A DNA stretch of 64,000 bases. Origin: Colwellia sp. M166. Its GTDB lineage: Bacteria > Pseudomonadota > Gammaproteobacteria > Enterobacterales > Alteromonadaceae. The notes beneath the pieces are model-generated. The model searched no databases, was not told the origin of the DNA, and was given only the letters and a program-made list of their open reading frames with translations. This document shows positions 54,135 to 61,862 of this stretch, in pieces (within the stretch, counting starts at the first letter, position 1; each line of letters begins with the position of its first letter). The position numbers were made by a program, and so were the translations under genes. The stretch covers positions 1,364,001-1,428,000 of the forward strand of contig NZ_CP040755.1 of NCBI RefSeq assembly GCF_024585285.1. The letters run 5' to 3'.

Positions 54135-55631
54135 TTATGCTGCAAATTGATTTTCTTTCTCTTCCCCTATATTTGCACTAACTAAAGCTTGCGCTACTGG
54201 TGGACAAACAGCGTTACCACATCTAGCCACTTGCTTTGCCTTTGATAATTTTTTCCCGTTGCTGTCATGACTAATTAAATAATCACTTGGGAAACCTTGA
54301 GCGGCGAACAACTCATGCGGTTCAAGCATACGCATGCCAATATCTACAATTTGATAATCTTCACCTTTAATTGTGATCAGGCCAAATCTGTCTTTAGTGG
54401 TTACAGTGTGCAAAGGCTTATCTAATCGGTGAGCATTACCAGTGCCATAATATTCAACTAGAAATGCTCTTACTTCCCCAATATGAAAACCACCGGCTGA
54501 AATGGTATGAACTGGTTCGTCTGTTCCGTGGCCGATATTATCGCCGCGCATTTTAACCATGTGACTTGTTACTAACGCGTTATGGTCTTTGGCTGTAACT
54601 GTATGCAATGGCGTTTGAATATCTGAGCCATTAACGCCTGTGTAATGCTTTGCAATATGCGCTGAAACTAAAGCAAAATGCCCTCCTTTTACTTGGGCGC
54701 ATATAGTTCTTAACGGTTCATCTAATGCCATATTACGTTGACTTGAACCATTTGCATGTTCAGTAATAAAAGGTGTTGAACATTCTTGAGGAACGACGAA
54801 TGGTTTGTTCGAGTTAATTACAAATTTTTCTAAACCTTTTGCAATACGTGCCATTGTTTTTTCAGCTAATGGTTTTTTACGATTAAAAATAGACCTAACT
54901 GGCACATTCCAATCAATAATGTCTGCTGCGGTTTTAAATGGCAGTAATCCATCGCCATGTGTAGCGCTAGGCCATTTAATGGGTTTATTGTCATTACGCG
55001 CAACTAGAAACAAACGTTTTCTAATGGTTGGTGTGCCGTAGTGATGCGCTTTTAATATTTTCCATTCAACGGTGTAGCCCAAACCTTTTTCAATAGCTGA
55101 TAAGTCAAAATCATCACCTAATGCTGACTTTACTTCATCTATGGCTGGGTGATTCAATGATAACCCTGTTGATAAGGCTGCAACAAATGCTTTGAATGTT
55201 TCGCCTTTACGTTCTTTGCAGGCTTTACCGTCTTCTACTGGCCCCCATGTTAAAAACTCTTCAACATTTTCAAGCATTATCATTCTAACTGGCACAAGAG
55301 CCGCCCAACGAACAGCAACCCAAGCAAGGCCACGAATGTTTTTATTAACTGGAATATTGCCTTTTGCTTTTGAGAAGTGTTTGCAATCGGGACTAAACCA
55401 AGCCAACCCCACCGACTTACCATTACACGCTTCAACGGGGTCAACGTCCCACACTGATTCACAATAATGTTTTGTTTCTGGGTGGTTCATTCTGTGCATG
55501 TCGATAGCATCTTGATCATGGTTTATTGCAATATCAACATAACGATTTAATCCTAACTCCATTTCCATGCCAGTGCTCGCACCGCCACCCCCTGCAAAAT
55601 TATCAACGACTAACTCATCTGGTAAAATCAT
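54135..55631 (-). CDS. C5-cytosine DNA methyltransferase
   Basis: 498 residues with the ordered motifs of cytosine-5 methyltransferases: I (DNFAGGGGAS, 10-19), IV (SPDCKHFSKAKG with catalytic Cys83; PDC in place of PCQ), VI (ENVEEF, 121-126), VIII (IRKRLFLVARND) and X (GNAVCPPVAQAL near 472-483). Between VIII and X are four related units (about 305-322, 340-354, 373-388, 405-419) of the type EPLHTVTAKD-x-FALV at about 33-residue spacing. No restriction endonuclease is adjacent, so it is probably an orphan enzyme protecting phage DNA. It converges with ogr. Confidence 0.88.
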   Translation of the reverse strand: MILPDELVVDNFAGGGGASTGMEMELGLNRYVDIAINHDQDAIDMHRMNHPETKHYCESVWDVDPVEACNGKSVGLAWFSPDCKHFSKAKGNIPVNKNIRGLAWVAVRWAALVPVRMIMLENVEEFLTWGPVEDGKACKERKGETFKAFVAALSTGLSLNHPAIDEVKSALGDDFDLSAIEKGLGYTVEWKILKAHHYGTPTIRKRLFLVARNDNKPIKWPSATHGDGLLPFKTAADIIDWNVPVRSIFNRKKPLAEKTMARIAKGLEKFVINSNKPFVVPQECSTPFITEHANGSSQRNMALDEPLRTICAQVKGGHFALVSAHIAKHYTGVNGSDIQTPLHTVTAKDHNALVTSHMVKMRGDNIGHGTDEPVHTISAGGFHIGEVRAFLVEYYGTGNAHRLDKPLHTVTTKDRFGLITIKGEDYQIVDIGMRMLEPHELFAAQGFPSDYLISHDSNGKKLSKAKQVARCGNAVCPPVAQALVSANIGEEKENQFAA

Positions 55632-55661
55632 TCTTTTAATACTCCCGTTTATTTTATTAAT

Positions 55662-55702
55662 GTCCGGAGCTGCTTGGCTAACTCCGGACTTTGCTTTTTT
55701 TT
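55662..55702 (+). terminator. Strong hairpin with T-run facing right
   Basis: GTCCGGAG pairs with CTCCGGAC around a loop of about 12 bases and is followed by TTTGCTTTTTTTT on the plus strand. It lies between the methyltransferase start and the end of the early operon, whose genes are on the minus strand, so the T-run is on the unexpected strand. It may still stop minus-strand transcripts weakly. Confidence 0.6.
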
Positions 55703-56081
55703 AGCCTCGATAGCTGCCTTGGCCTTGGCCGTTCTGGTTGCTTTCGCTGTCCCAAAAGGTTTTTTGTTCAAAATAGGTGTTTTGGCAATTCACGGGTTTA
55801 AGGTAAATTTTTTCTCTTATGCTAATGTTGCCGTCGGGGTGTTGCCATTTGGTTGCTTCGCCTATGGCCATCCATTTGTTTTTTAATTTTGGTGTTTGTG
55901 TACCTGGTATAAATACCGGTTGGCCGTTAATGGTTTCGGGGAATTTGTCAACGGCGGCAACAACGCGGCCTTTGTCGATCACTTGACTACGGGCTTGGTT
56001 TTGCGGTGCATAGCTTTGGTTTGTGCCATGGGCTTGCGGGTGGTTCTTTGGTGCATATTGGCTTTGGTTCTGATTGTTCAT
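55701..56081 (-). CDS. Hypothetical early phage protein, Gln/Asn-rich N-terminus
   Basis: Family not recognised. 126 residues. The first 33 are Asn/Gln/Pro/Ser/Tyr-rich (NNQNQSQYAPKNHPQ) and probably disordered. The rest looks like one compact beta-rich domain (GRVVAAVDKFPETINGQPVFIPG, KNKWMAIGEATKWQHPDGNISIREKIYLKP) and ends in a Gly/Gln tail. A small OB-like or nucleic-acid-binding fold is possible. It is the last gene of the early operon. Confidence 0.5.
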   Translation of the reverse strand: MNNQNQSQYAPKNHPQAHGTNQSYAPQNQARSQVIDKGRVVAAVDKFPETINGQPVFIPGTQTPKLKNKWMAIGEATKWQHPDGNISIREKIYLKPVNCQNTYFEQKTFWDSESNQNGQGQGSYRG

Positions 56082-56109
56082 GGTTTTTTCCTTTGGTTAG
56101 TTAATTTTT

Positions 56110-56352
56110 TTAGCTTTCAATTTTCAGTTGTTGATCAAGCGGTTTAATTGCGCTTTCGTCGTCGTAAAAGTCGGTATCGATAAATTCCGACGGGGTTCGG
56201 GTAACTTTTAGCTGTATTTGTATTTCTTCTTTTCCGTCAAGTAATACGCCAAGGGCTATTTCGTTGTTGGCGTAGTCACCGGCGAACATTTCTTGCAATA
56301 GTTGCTCAATGTTGTTGCTGGCCGTTTCGGCTATTTCAATTGCAGCGCTCAT
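56110..56352 (-). CDS. Hypothetical early phage protein
   Basis: Family not recognised. 80 residues, strongly acidic, with a helical start (AAIEIAETASNNIEQLLQEMFAG) and a beta middle (EIQIQLKVTRTPSEF). No signal or membrane segment. It lies in a row of closely spaced small genes after the replication gene. A host-takeover or regulatory role is usual for such genes but cannot be shown here. Confidence 0.5.
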   Translation of the reverse strand: MSAAIEIAETASNNIEQLLQEMFAGDYANNEIALGVLLDGKEEIQIQLKVTRTPSEFIDTDFYDDESAIKPLDQQLKIES

Positions 56353-56362
56353 GGTTAAGTCC

Positions 56363-56629
56363 TTAATGATGTTTTTTCTTATTCCATATCTTTTGCATTA
56401 CCTGCTGTTGCTCGGTAATGTTTTTATTGATTTCTTCGTATAACGCTTGAACCTGAGTAACGGCTATATCTTCGTTTTCACTTGCGCTTAACTCAGAAAA
56501 TAAAATAAATGCGGTAAGTGCTCCCGAATAGAAACTAGATTGCATGCTGTTAGTTTGAATTTCTGACCATTCTTTTGAACCCAAGGCTGCGCAAAATTTT
56601 TCACATTCTTTTTTTATGTTTTTTTTCAT
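56363..56629 (-). CDS. Hypothetical early phage protein
   Basis: Family not recognised. 88 residues, predicted mostly helical (NIKKECEKFCAALGSKEW, GALTAFILFSELSASENEDIAVTQVQALYEEINKNITEQQQVMQKIW). Two cysteines near the start. The middle is mildly hydrophobic but not long enough to be called a membrane segment with certainty. Its start codon overlaps the end of the preceding gene by one base. Confidence 0.5.
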   Translation of the reverse strand: MKKNIKKECEKFCAALGSKEWSEIQTNSMQSSFYSGALTAFILFSELSASENEDIAVTQVQALYEEINKNITEQQQVMQKIWNKKKHH

Positions 56630-56931
56630 TATTTAATACCTACTATTTTTTTTAGCCATAATTCACATTGGTATAGGTTTTCGTCGTTCCAATTTGAGTG
56701 CGTGCGCATGTTTAAAATTTGGATAAATAGTTCACGGTTGTCATGGTCAAGATTGCTGAACTGGCGTAAATCAATCGGGCTTTTTTTGCCGCGATAACAG
56801 CTGATAAATGCTTTGGCTAAATACTTGCCAACCCAATGGCTTTGTAGCTCTGTTACTACGGTTAATAATTCGTTTATGTCTAGTGTATTTGTGTTGTCTG
56901 CTAGTTCTAGTGCTTTGGTTAATTCGTTCAT
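56629..56931 (-). CDS. Hypothetical early phage protein
   Basis: Family not recognised. 100 residues from the ATG at 56931, helical at the start (NELTKALELADNTNTLDINELLTVVTELQ), with a basic middle (FISCYRGKKSPIDLRQF) and a Trp-rich end. The start is preceded by the leader GGGATGGGAGTCCACAAC, the same as before the next gene (57145), giving a GGGAG ribosome binding site at good distance. The frame is open upstream to 57006 but that part overlaps the neighbouring gene. Confidence 0.5.
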   Translation of the reverse strand: MNELTKALELADNTNTLDINELLTVVTELQSHWVGKYLAKAFISCYRGKKSPIDLRQFSNLDHDNRELFIQILNMRTHSNWNDENLYQCELWLKKIVGIK

Positions 56932-56956
56932 GTTGTGGACTCCCATCCCTAAAAAA

Positions 56957-57145
56957 TTATGCTGTGCAGTAGGTAAACCATTTTTCTTTCGTGAAGCTGT
57001 AAACACGACAATAGTTATGGCCTGATTTTTTTAGCCATTGGTCGATGTAGCGTTTGGCTATTTTTTCGGTTTTATATATTTTTATTTTTTTTGTTTGTTC
57101 GGTATCAAATACGTTGATACAAAAGTTAACCTGTGTTTTTGACAT
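56957..57145 (-). CDS. Small basic early phage protein
   Basis: Family not recognised. 62 residues from the ATG at 57145: KTQVNFCINVFDTEQTKKIKIYKTEKIAKRYIDQWLKKSGHNYCRVYSF. The ENIAKRYIDxWLKKS-like helix between two beta strands suggests a compact alpha/beta fold. The start codon follows the shared leader GGGATGGGAGTCCACAGC. The frame is open to 57307 but the upstream part overlaps the sigma-like gene and is not needed. Confidence 0.5.
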   Translation of the reverse strand: MSKTQVNFCINVFDTEQTKKIKIYKTEKIAKRYIDQWLKKSGHNYCRVYSFTKEKWFTYCTA

Positions 57146-57194
57146 GCTGTGGACTCCCATCCCGTTTAATAAAATTTTTATCTGTTGTTTTTGG

Positions 57195-57404
57195 CTATAG
57201 TTGCCAGTGTTCACGTAATTTGTGGCCGCGTGGTCCGCGTAGCTTTTTAAGCGCGTTGCGAATAATGTTTGAAATATGTTGTTGACTGCAGCCGCATATG
57301 TCGGCAATTTCGCCGGTGTTTAATGTGTCGCCGCGTTGGGCTATTGTGCAAAGCACGCTTAACCCTAAATCAATGTCGATATTGCCTTGTTTTGTTTTTG
57401 CCAT
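57195..57404 (-). CDS. Sigma-70 region 4-like helix-turn-helix protein
   Basis: 69 residues. The sequence LGLSVLCTIAQRGDTLNTGEIADICGCSQQHISNIIRNALKKLRG is a region-4-type helix-turn-helix (TxxEIAxxxGCSxxxIxxIxxxALxKLR), as in sigma factors, with a short basic end. It has no region 2, so it is not a full sigma factor; a small DNA-binding regulator is more likely. It comes 54 bases after the replication gene on the same strand and starts the row of small genes. Confidence 0.62.
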   Translation of the reverse strand: MAKTKQGNIDIDLGLSVLCTIAQRGDTLNTGEIADICGCSQQHISNIIRNALKKLRGPRGHKLREHWQL

Positions 57405-57458
57405 GCATTTCCCCTTTTAAAATTAAGTAAGATCAAAACGTTTAAATAAATTTTATGA

Positions 57459-59837
57459 TCAGTCCCACCAATCAATTTCGGCTTCGCCGTTGGCCACGGC
57501 GTTGGCGTGTTGCCAGTCGTGTTGGTTTGGTGTTCTTCGCCCGTTATTTTTTGCCTGGTTAAAGGCAATATTTACTAAATCGGTTGAATGCTGAAAACTT
57601 TGGCGCGGCGGCTGCGTGTATTCGTGCAAGCTGTATTCGCCATTGGGCAAGCGAACGCGCGTTATTAAGTTGTTTTGTATGCCGTGCACGTTGGCAAAAT
57701 GGGCGATTTCAGCGCGTTTTTGTTGTTCGAGTTGTTGATCACTGTTAATTATTTTTATTTGATCACCGCAAAGCTGAAAAATTTGGTCTTTTATCCGCAC
57801 CCGCTTGCCGCTTTTTAGGGTATGTAGCTGGGTGTCTGATAATCCTAGCGAGTCGAGCTTGTTGTTTTGGCTCGACGTGGTGGCAACCCCTGATTTGCTT
57901 GGAGTACAGTTATTCCCACTAGTCCAAGACTGGTCGGCGGGGCCGACAAAACCAACTTCCTGCGCCGCTAATTTTTCCGCTGTTCCCTTTAACTGTTTGG
58001 TCCATTGGGTTACACGGGTAAGCAGTGTTGCGTCTTCAATTACCGATACTTCACCGCGCATTTCTCGCAGGGCTTGGGCAACTGCTGTGGTGCCGGTGGC
58101 TACGCCTTTTATTTTTTTAACGGTTTCAGCGTATTGGTTGCCCATGGTTATTTCTTCATAAGCGGTTTTAAAGTTGGCATTGCGACCAATGCGCATGCCG
58201 CCCATAAGTTTTACAAATTCTTTCCATTGGCCTTGGTCGGCAGCTTGGCGAATGCGTTCAAGATCGAATTGTTCTATAGGCTCACGCACGCGACGTAATT
58301 CGCGGTAAACGGTTACGCTTGGGCTACCTTGAAATTGAAATTGGCGTATGTTCCACGTACTTGCCCATGCCAAAACGGGGCTAACACCGTGCTTTTCGTT
58401 GGCTATGCTTTCGCCTGTTTCTGCATCTTCGTGATCATGTATTTTGTATCCGTCAATATTTTTTGATATGTATTTGGCAATGTAACCGGCTGCGCTGCCC
58501 TTTTTGGGGTCGATTACTACGGCGGTAAAACGTGGCGCAAAGGTGCGGTAAAACTTTTCGGGCGCTTTGGCTTTTATGCCTTGGCTTTTTTTATGGCCCC
58601 AAAGTTGGCGCTTTTGCTTGTAGGCTTTGAATAGTATTTGGCGCTGTTCTTTGCTGCCGCGCTTGCGCAGTTCTTCAACGTTTTCAGCAATAAAGTATTT
58701 ACGTAATATGGCGGTTACCCATTGCACGCGGTGTTGTGGAATAAATAACATCATGTGCCAGTGTGGGCAGGCGTCGGCGTGTGGTTCGGCTACTCGAATG
58801 CCGTAATAGTCAAGCCCTAGTCGGTCAAGCTTTGCGCGTGCGCGTGCCCAGGTGTTAACTAAATAATTTTGTGCGTCTTTTGGGGTGGCGCCATTCCAGT
58901 GGTCAGAATTTGCGTGATATTTTGACGGGCATGTCATGGTGTAAAAAACGCCGATGTAGTTCATTTCGTTGGCGAGTTCTTCAGTTTCGCGCATGCGTAA
59001 CATAAGTTCGTTACGGCGGTTTACGGGGTTTGCCATGCCTGCGTCAACGGCTTGCAGTAGGTTTATGACTTCGCCTTGCTCGTTTTGTAGTTCTAATTTG
59101 TCGAGATATTCACGGCCTGACTTTTGCGCTGTTATGTATTCGGCCTGTGCTTGTTTTGATGAATACGGGCTGATGCCACGGCGCACGGTTTGTTTAGTTT
59201 TTTTGACGTGGTATAAATCTTTTCCCACTTGGCCGGTGGCAATTTCTATTAGTTCTAAGTAACGGGCACGAACGCCTTTTAATTTGTTTGCCCACCATTT
59301 ATCACACTGCAGTTTTAGCATGGCGCTTTCGATTTGTTCGACGGTTTTTTTATCGCGCTTGTGCCAGTGGTCGGGCGTTACTTGCATGGTTTGTGCGTAG
59401 TCGCCAATGTATTCAAAAGCGGCGCGTAGGTTTTGTTCGTAGCTTTCGGTTGTTATGCCGTCGGCGCTTTCGATTAATAGGCGGGTGCATTCCTTTGCAG
59501 TTGTGTTGCTGTAATTTTTTGTTTTATCTTTATTACTGAGAATATGCCATGGTAATGGCATATTCTGAGTAATACTGAATAGTATGTTAAAGCGGGGCTT
59601 TAGTTTTTGTATGGTGCGGTCGAACCAGCGGTTGGCTTTGTATTTTATTTTTGGGTTGTTGGTTTCGTAACGCTCGATGTATTTACGGGCGATGCGAGAT
59701 TGCAAAGGAAAAGGCAGGCGGCCTAATCCTTTGGCGATAAAGTTATGATCCCGTACATCGTCAATTGAGCTGATAATGCCGCACGCGATACCCGATAAAT
59801 TAAGGGTATCGAGATTTGTTTTTATATCGCGGTTCAT
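57459..59837 (-). CDS. Replication initiation endonuclease (gpA-like, HUH)
   Basis: 792 residues, the P2 gpA type that nicks the origin and starts rolling-circle replication. Motifs: FYTMTCPSKYH (298-308), the metal-binding HUH motif PHWH (His359, His361) in EPHADACPHWHMMLF, and two catalytic tyrosines Tyr452 and Tyr456 in AAGYIAKYISKN. The long C-terminal part (about 500-790) is helical and Gln-rich. In P2 the origin lies inside the A gene, so it is probably here too, but I cannot place the nick site. Its start overlaps the previous small gene by four bases. Confidence 0.9.
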   Translation of the reverse strand: MNRDIKTNLDTLNLSGIACGIISSIDDVRDHNFIAKGLGRLPFPLQSRIARKYIERYETNNPKIKYKANRWFDRTIQKLKPRFNILFSITQNMPLPWHILSNKDKTKNYSNTTAKECTRLLIESADGITTESYEQNLRAAFEYIGDYAQTMQVTPDHWHKRDKKTVEQIESAMLKLQCDKWWANKLKGVRARYLELIEIATGQVGKDLYHVKKTKQTVRRGISPYSSKQAQAEYITAQKSGREYLDKLELQNEQGEVINLLQAVDAGMANPVNRRNELMLRMRETEELANEMNYIGVFYTMTCPSKYHANSDHWNGATPKDAQNYLVNTWARARAKLDRLGLDYYGIRVAEPHADACPHWHMMLFIPQHRVQWVTAILRKYFIAENVEELRKRGSKEQRQILFKAYKQKRQLWGHKKSQGIKAKAPEKFYRTFAPRFTAVVIDPKKGSAAGYIAKYISKNIDGYKIHDHEDAETGESIANEKHGVSPVLAWASTWNIRQFQFQGSPSVTVYRELRRVREPIEQFDLERIRQAADQGQWKEFVKLMGGMRIGRNANFKTAYEEITMGNQYAETVKKIKGVATGTTAVAQALREMRGEVSVIEDATLLTRVTQWTKQLKGTAEKLAAQEVGFVGPADQSWTSGNNCTPSKSGVATTSSQNNKLDSLGLSDTQLHTLKSGKRVRIKDQIFQLCGDQIKIINSDQQLEQQKRAEIAHFANVHGIQNNLITRVRLPNGEYSLHEYTQPPRQSFQHSTDLVNIAFNQAKNNGRRTPNQHDWQHANAVANGEAEIDWWD

Positions 59838-60094
59838 GCTAACCCTAGCGCGCGGTCAATTTGCTTGTTAAGCGCGCGCATTTTTCTGGCCAGTGTTTTC
59901 GCTTGTCGGAATAAACGGGCGTTGCGGTTGTCGGCTAGTTTTTGTTGATATTGGGCAATGTTGTTTTGCTCGGTAAAACCGTGCTTTCTTAAAAATTGCA
60001 GACGGTTTAGGTGATTAACTTTTTTAGCTAACGCGACAATATGCGCTGGGGCTGCTTGGCCTGTTGTGTTGTGTTGGTTGTTTAGTACTTGCAT
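59834..60094 (-). CDS. Small basic early protein before the replication gene
   Basis: Family not recognised. 86 residues, very basic and helical: AHIVALAKKVNHLNRLQFLRKHGFTEQNNIAQYQQKL and ARLFRQAKTLARKMRALNKQIDRALGLA. Its stop overlaps the replication gene's start (4 bases), so the two are translationally coupled. A DNA-binding helper of replication (P2 gpB position) is possible from context only. Confidence 0.55.
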   Translation of the reverse strand: MQVLNNQHNTTGQAAPAHIVALAKKVNHLNRLQFLRKHGFTEQNNIAQYQQKLADNRNARLFRQAKTLARKMRALNKQIDRALGLA

Positions 60095-60097
60095 GAT

Positions 60098-60412
60098 TTA
60101 ACCTCCCATTTTTGAAAAGTGTGGAAAATTGGTCAACATGTCTAGTCTGTCGATTTCGGTTACTACGCCGCCGCTTTGTATTGCTTGTAAGCGTTCTTTT
60201 AATGCCCAAACGAGTTTGTTTGCTAATCTGCATTTTGTGGTGATTTGGGCAAATGGCACTAAGTCGAAAAGTGTGTCTTCTACATAAACGAGGCTTTGGC
60301 GCGTGGGGCGTGCAAAGTAAAAATTTATGGCGTAGTTGGCGGTGTCGATCACTTGTTCGGTGATGTCGGCGTAAATTTCTTCGTTTTTTGCTTGTATTAT
60401 TTGTTCAATCAT
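60098..60412 (-). CDS. Hypothetical early phage protein
   Basis: Family not recognised. 104 residues, mostly helical: EQIIQAKNEEIYADITEQVIDTANYAINFYF, then RQSLVYVEDTLFDLVPFAQITTKCRLANKLVWALKERLQAIQ. No membrane segment or signal. Three bases separate it from the next gene in the early operon. Confidence 0.5.
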   Translation of the reverse strand: MIEQIIQAKNEEIYADITEQVIDTANYAINFYFARPTRQSLVYVEDTLFDLVPFAQITTKCRLANKLVWALKERLQAIQSGGVVTEIDRLDMLTNFPHFSKMGG

Positions 60413-60427
60413 TATTTATCCTTGGGC

Positions 60428-60685
60428 TTAGTAGTTGTTGAGCACTTTACTTATGGCTTTTTTGGTTTTGTATACAGCTAGTAATGCGTCGTCTGTGTTG
60501 GGCAATTCTTGGTAGGCCACTACGTTTAGCTCTCGGTTGTTGCTAACGTCCATCCAACCGTTATAACCAAGCGGGTTAAAAAAGGCGGTGTAAAAACACT
60601 GGTTTTCATCTATGACTAAATATTCAACGTCTGACTCTGGTTTGACTTTTTTAGGGTCTAAAAATTGTGCTGTGTTGTTGCTCAT
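60428..60685 (-). CDS. Hypothetical early phage protein
   Basis: Family not recognised. 85 residues from the ATG at 60685, mixed alpha/beta: DVEYLVIDENQCFYTAFFNPLGYNGWMDVSNNRELNVVAYQELPN. The start has a GGGTGGGAG site in the leader related to the one before 56931 and 57145. The upstream open part to 60736 overlaps the previous gene. Confidence 0.5.
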   Translation of the reverse strand: MSNNTAQFLDPKKVKPESDVEYLVIDENQCFYTAFFNPLGYNGWMDVSNNRELNVVAYQELPNTDDALLAVYKTKKAISKVLNNY

Positions 60686-60855
60686 GTCCAAGGCTCCCAC
60701 CCGTTGTTTGTTCTTTGCTTGTTCCACTTTTTGCAAAGTGCTTTAGCGGTTTGTTGTAACTTTTCACATTGCATAAATCTGGCAATGTCGTTTTCGTTTT
60801 TGGCTTTGTAACTTACTAGCTGTTCAAGCGTCGCTTGCTCGAATGCGTTCAGCAT
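60682..60855 (-). CDS. Very small helical early protein
   Basis: 57 residues from the ATG at 60855: LNAFEQATLEQLVSYKAKNENDIARFMQCEKLQQTAKALCKKWNKQR. Helical and basic at the end. Its ATG overlaps the TAA of the gene before (TAATG) and its stop overlaps the next start, so its place in a coupled chain supports it being real. No family recognised. Confidence 0.5.
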   Translation of the reverse strand: MLNAFEQATLEQLVSYKAKNENDIARFMQCEKLQQTAKALCKKWNKQRTNNGWEPWT

Positions 60856-61229
60856 TATTTGCACTTAACGTATTGCTTGGCGTCGAGTGCTTGCGCTTGG
60901 TTAAAGGTGTCGAACAAGTGGCCGCACAATAAAATGGCTTTTTGTATGGCTAGGCGTGAATCGTCACTCAGTTGTTCAAACGGTGTTTGTAAATCGGTGC
61001 GTGTTAGGCCAGCGCTAAAGCAAAGTGTTTTTCGCTGCCTAGTGTTTAGTATTTTGTTGTAGATATAAGCTGGGTTTCTGGTTTTGCTGCTTAACTTCGC
61101 GCGTATTTCGGCTATGCACTTTTGCCCTGCTGTGCTGTTAACTTGGTTTGAAATTAACTTGAGCGTTGGCGCTGTGCTTGGTTCGGCATTTGGTTCAATG
61201 CTTGCGGTTTGTTGTGTTGCTAAACTCAT
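60855..61229 (-). CDS. Hypothetical early phage protein
   Basis: Family not recognised. 124 residues. The N-terminal 35 are Thr/Ser/Ala-rich, probably disordered; the rest is helical: GQKCIAEIRAKLSSKTRNPAYIYNKILNTRQRKTLCFSAGL and DDSRLAIQKAILLCGHLFDTFNQAQALDAKQYVK. A GGTGAACAC leader precedes the start. It is the first non-regulatory gene of the early operon, after the Cox-like gene. Confidence 0.5.
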   Translation of the reverse strand: MSLATQQTASIEPNAEPSTAPTLKLISNQVNSTAGQKCIAEIRAKLSSKTRNPAYIYNKILNTRQRKTLCFSAGLTRTDLQTPFEQLSDDSRLAIQKAILLCGHLFDTFNQAQALDAKQYVKCK

Positions 61230-61267
61230 GTGTTCACCTGTTGCTTATTTACAATTAAATTAAACGG

Positions 61268-61498
61268 CTAGTTCCACGACGCGCGGTTGTGCGTTGGCTT
61301 TTTCTCTTCAGCTTGTAGCGTTAGCATTAATAGTGCGGTCATGTTTATATAACGTTTGCCGCGTGGTTTTGGCTGTACGTATGGCAACATGCCGTCGTCA
61401 ATTTGGTTGCTGATTGCTTTTTCAGATTCGTTGACTAACTGCGCGTAAGCTTTTATTGATAGCAATGGCTTTTCGACTTGAATGGTAATTTTTGACAT
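61268..61498 (-). CDS. Cox-like excisionase/regulator
   Basis: 76 residues with the plan of Cox proteins: a winged-helix start (LLSIKAYAQLVNESEKAISNQIDDGMLPYVQPKPRGKRYINMTALL), where the last residues give the wing and the recognition helix is the SEKAISNQI part. In P2-like phages Cox represses the C promoter and directs excision by the integrase. It lies directly after the Cro-like gene on the early strand, divergent from the C repressor. Confidence 0.65.
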   Translation of the reverse strand: MSKITIQVEKPLLSIKAYAQLVNESEKAISNQIDDGMLPYVQPKPRGKRYINMTALLMLTLQAEEKKPTHNRASWN

Positions 61499-61506
61499 GG
61501 TGCGAA

Positions 61507-61719
61507 CTACCCTTTTGTTTGTGTTTTTTCGTGATCAGCGAGTAACTGTTCAACGGTGACTTCGTTGTTGGTTAGTTCTGATAACTTTCTTATGTATTTG
61601 GCGGGGGCTTGGCCGTTTACATTTATCCACTTCCACACATGACCTTGGCTTAACCCAAAATTTTCAGCCGTTTTTGTTTGACTTCCGATTATTTCAACTA
61701 CTTTTTTAATGTTACTCAT
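61507..61719 (-). CDS. Cro/YdaS-type helix-turn-helix regulator
   Basis: 70 residues: VVEIIGSQTKTAENFGLSQGHVWKWINVNGQAPAKYIRKLSELTNNEVTVEQLLAD is a standard lambda-repressor-like helix-turn-helix with the W-K-W recognition region and the APAKYIRKLSELT pattern seen in YdaS/Cro-type proteins. First gene of the early operon, facing the C repressor across a 143-base operator region. Probably the lytic-side repressor. Confidence 0.72.
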   Translation of the reverse strand: MSNIKKVVEIIGSQTKTAENFGLSQGHVWKWINVNGQAPAKYIRKLSELTNNEVTVEQLLADHEKTQTKG

Positions 61720-61782
61720 ATCCCTTTAAATCCTTATATTACCTTTTAGCGTATTAGATATTACTTTTTATCCTTTGTAAAT

Positions 61783-61856
61783 ACCCTAAAAAGTTTTAAC
61801 AATAACTAAAAGTTGTTATTGTGTTTTATTAACTTAATAACCAATTGATTTAGGGT
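61783..61856. promoter_or_regulatory. Lysis/lysogeny operator region
   Basis: Two sets of perfect inverted repeats lie between the divergent regulators: ACAATAAC (61799-61806) with GTTATTGT (61815-61822), eight-base arms around eight bases; and ACCCTAAA (61783-61790) with TTTAGGGT (61849-61856), 58 bases apart. They are likely binding sites for C and the Cro-like or Cox-like protein. Confidence 0.55.
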
Positions 61857-61862
61857 GTTTTT

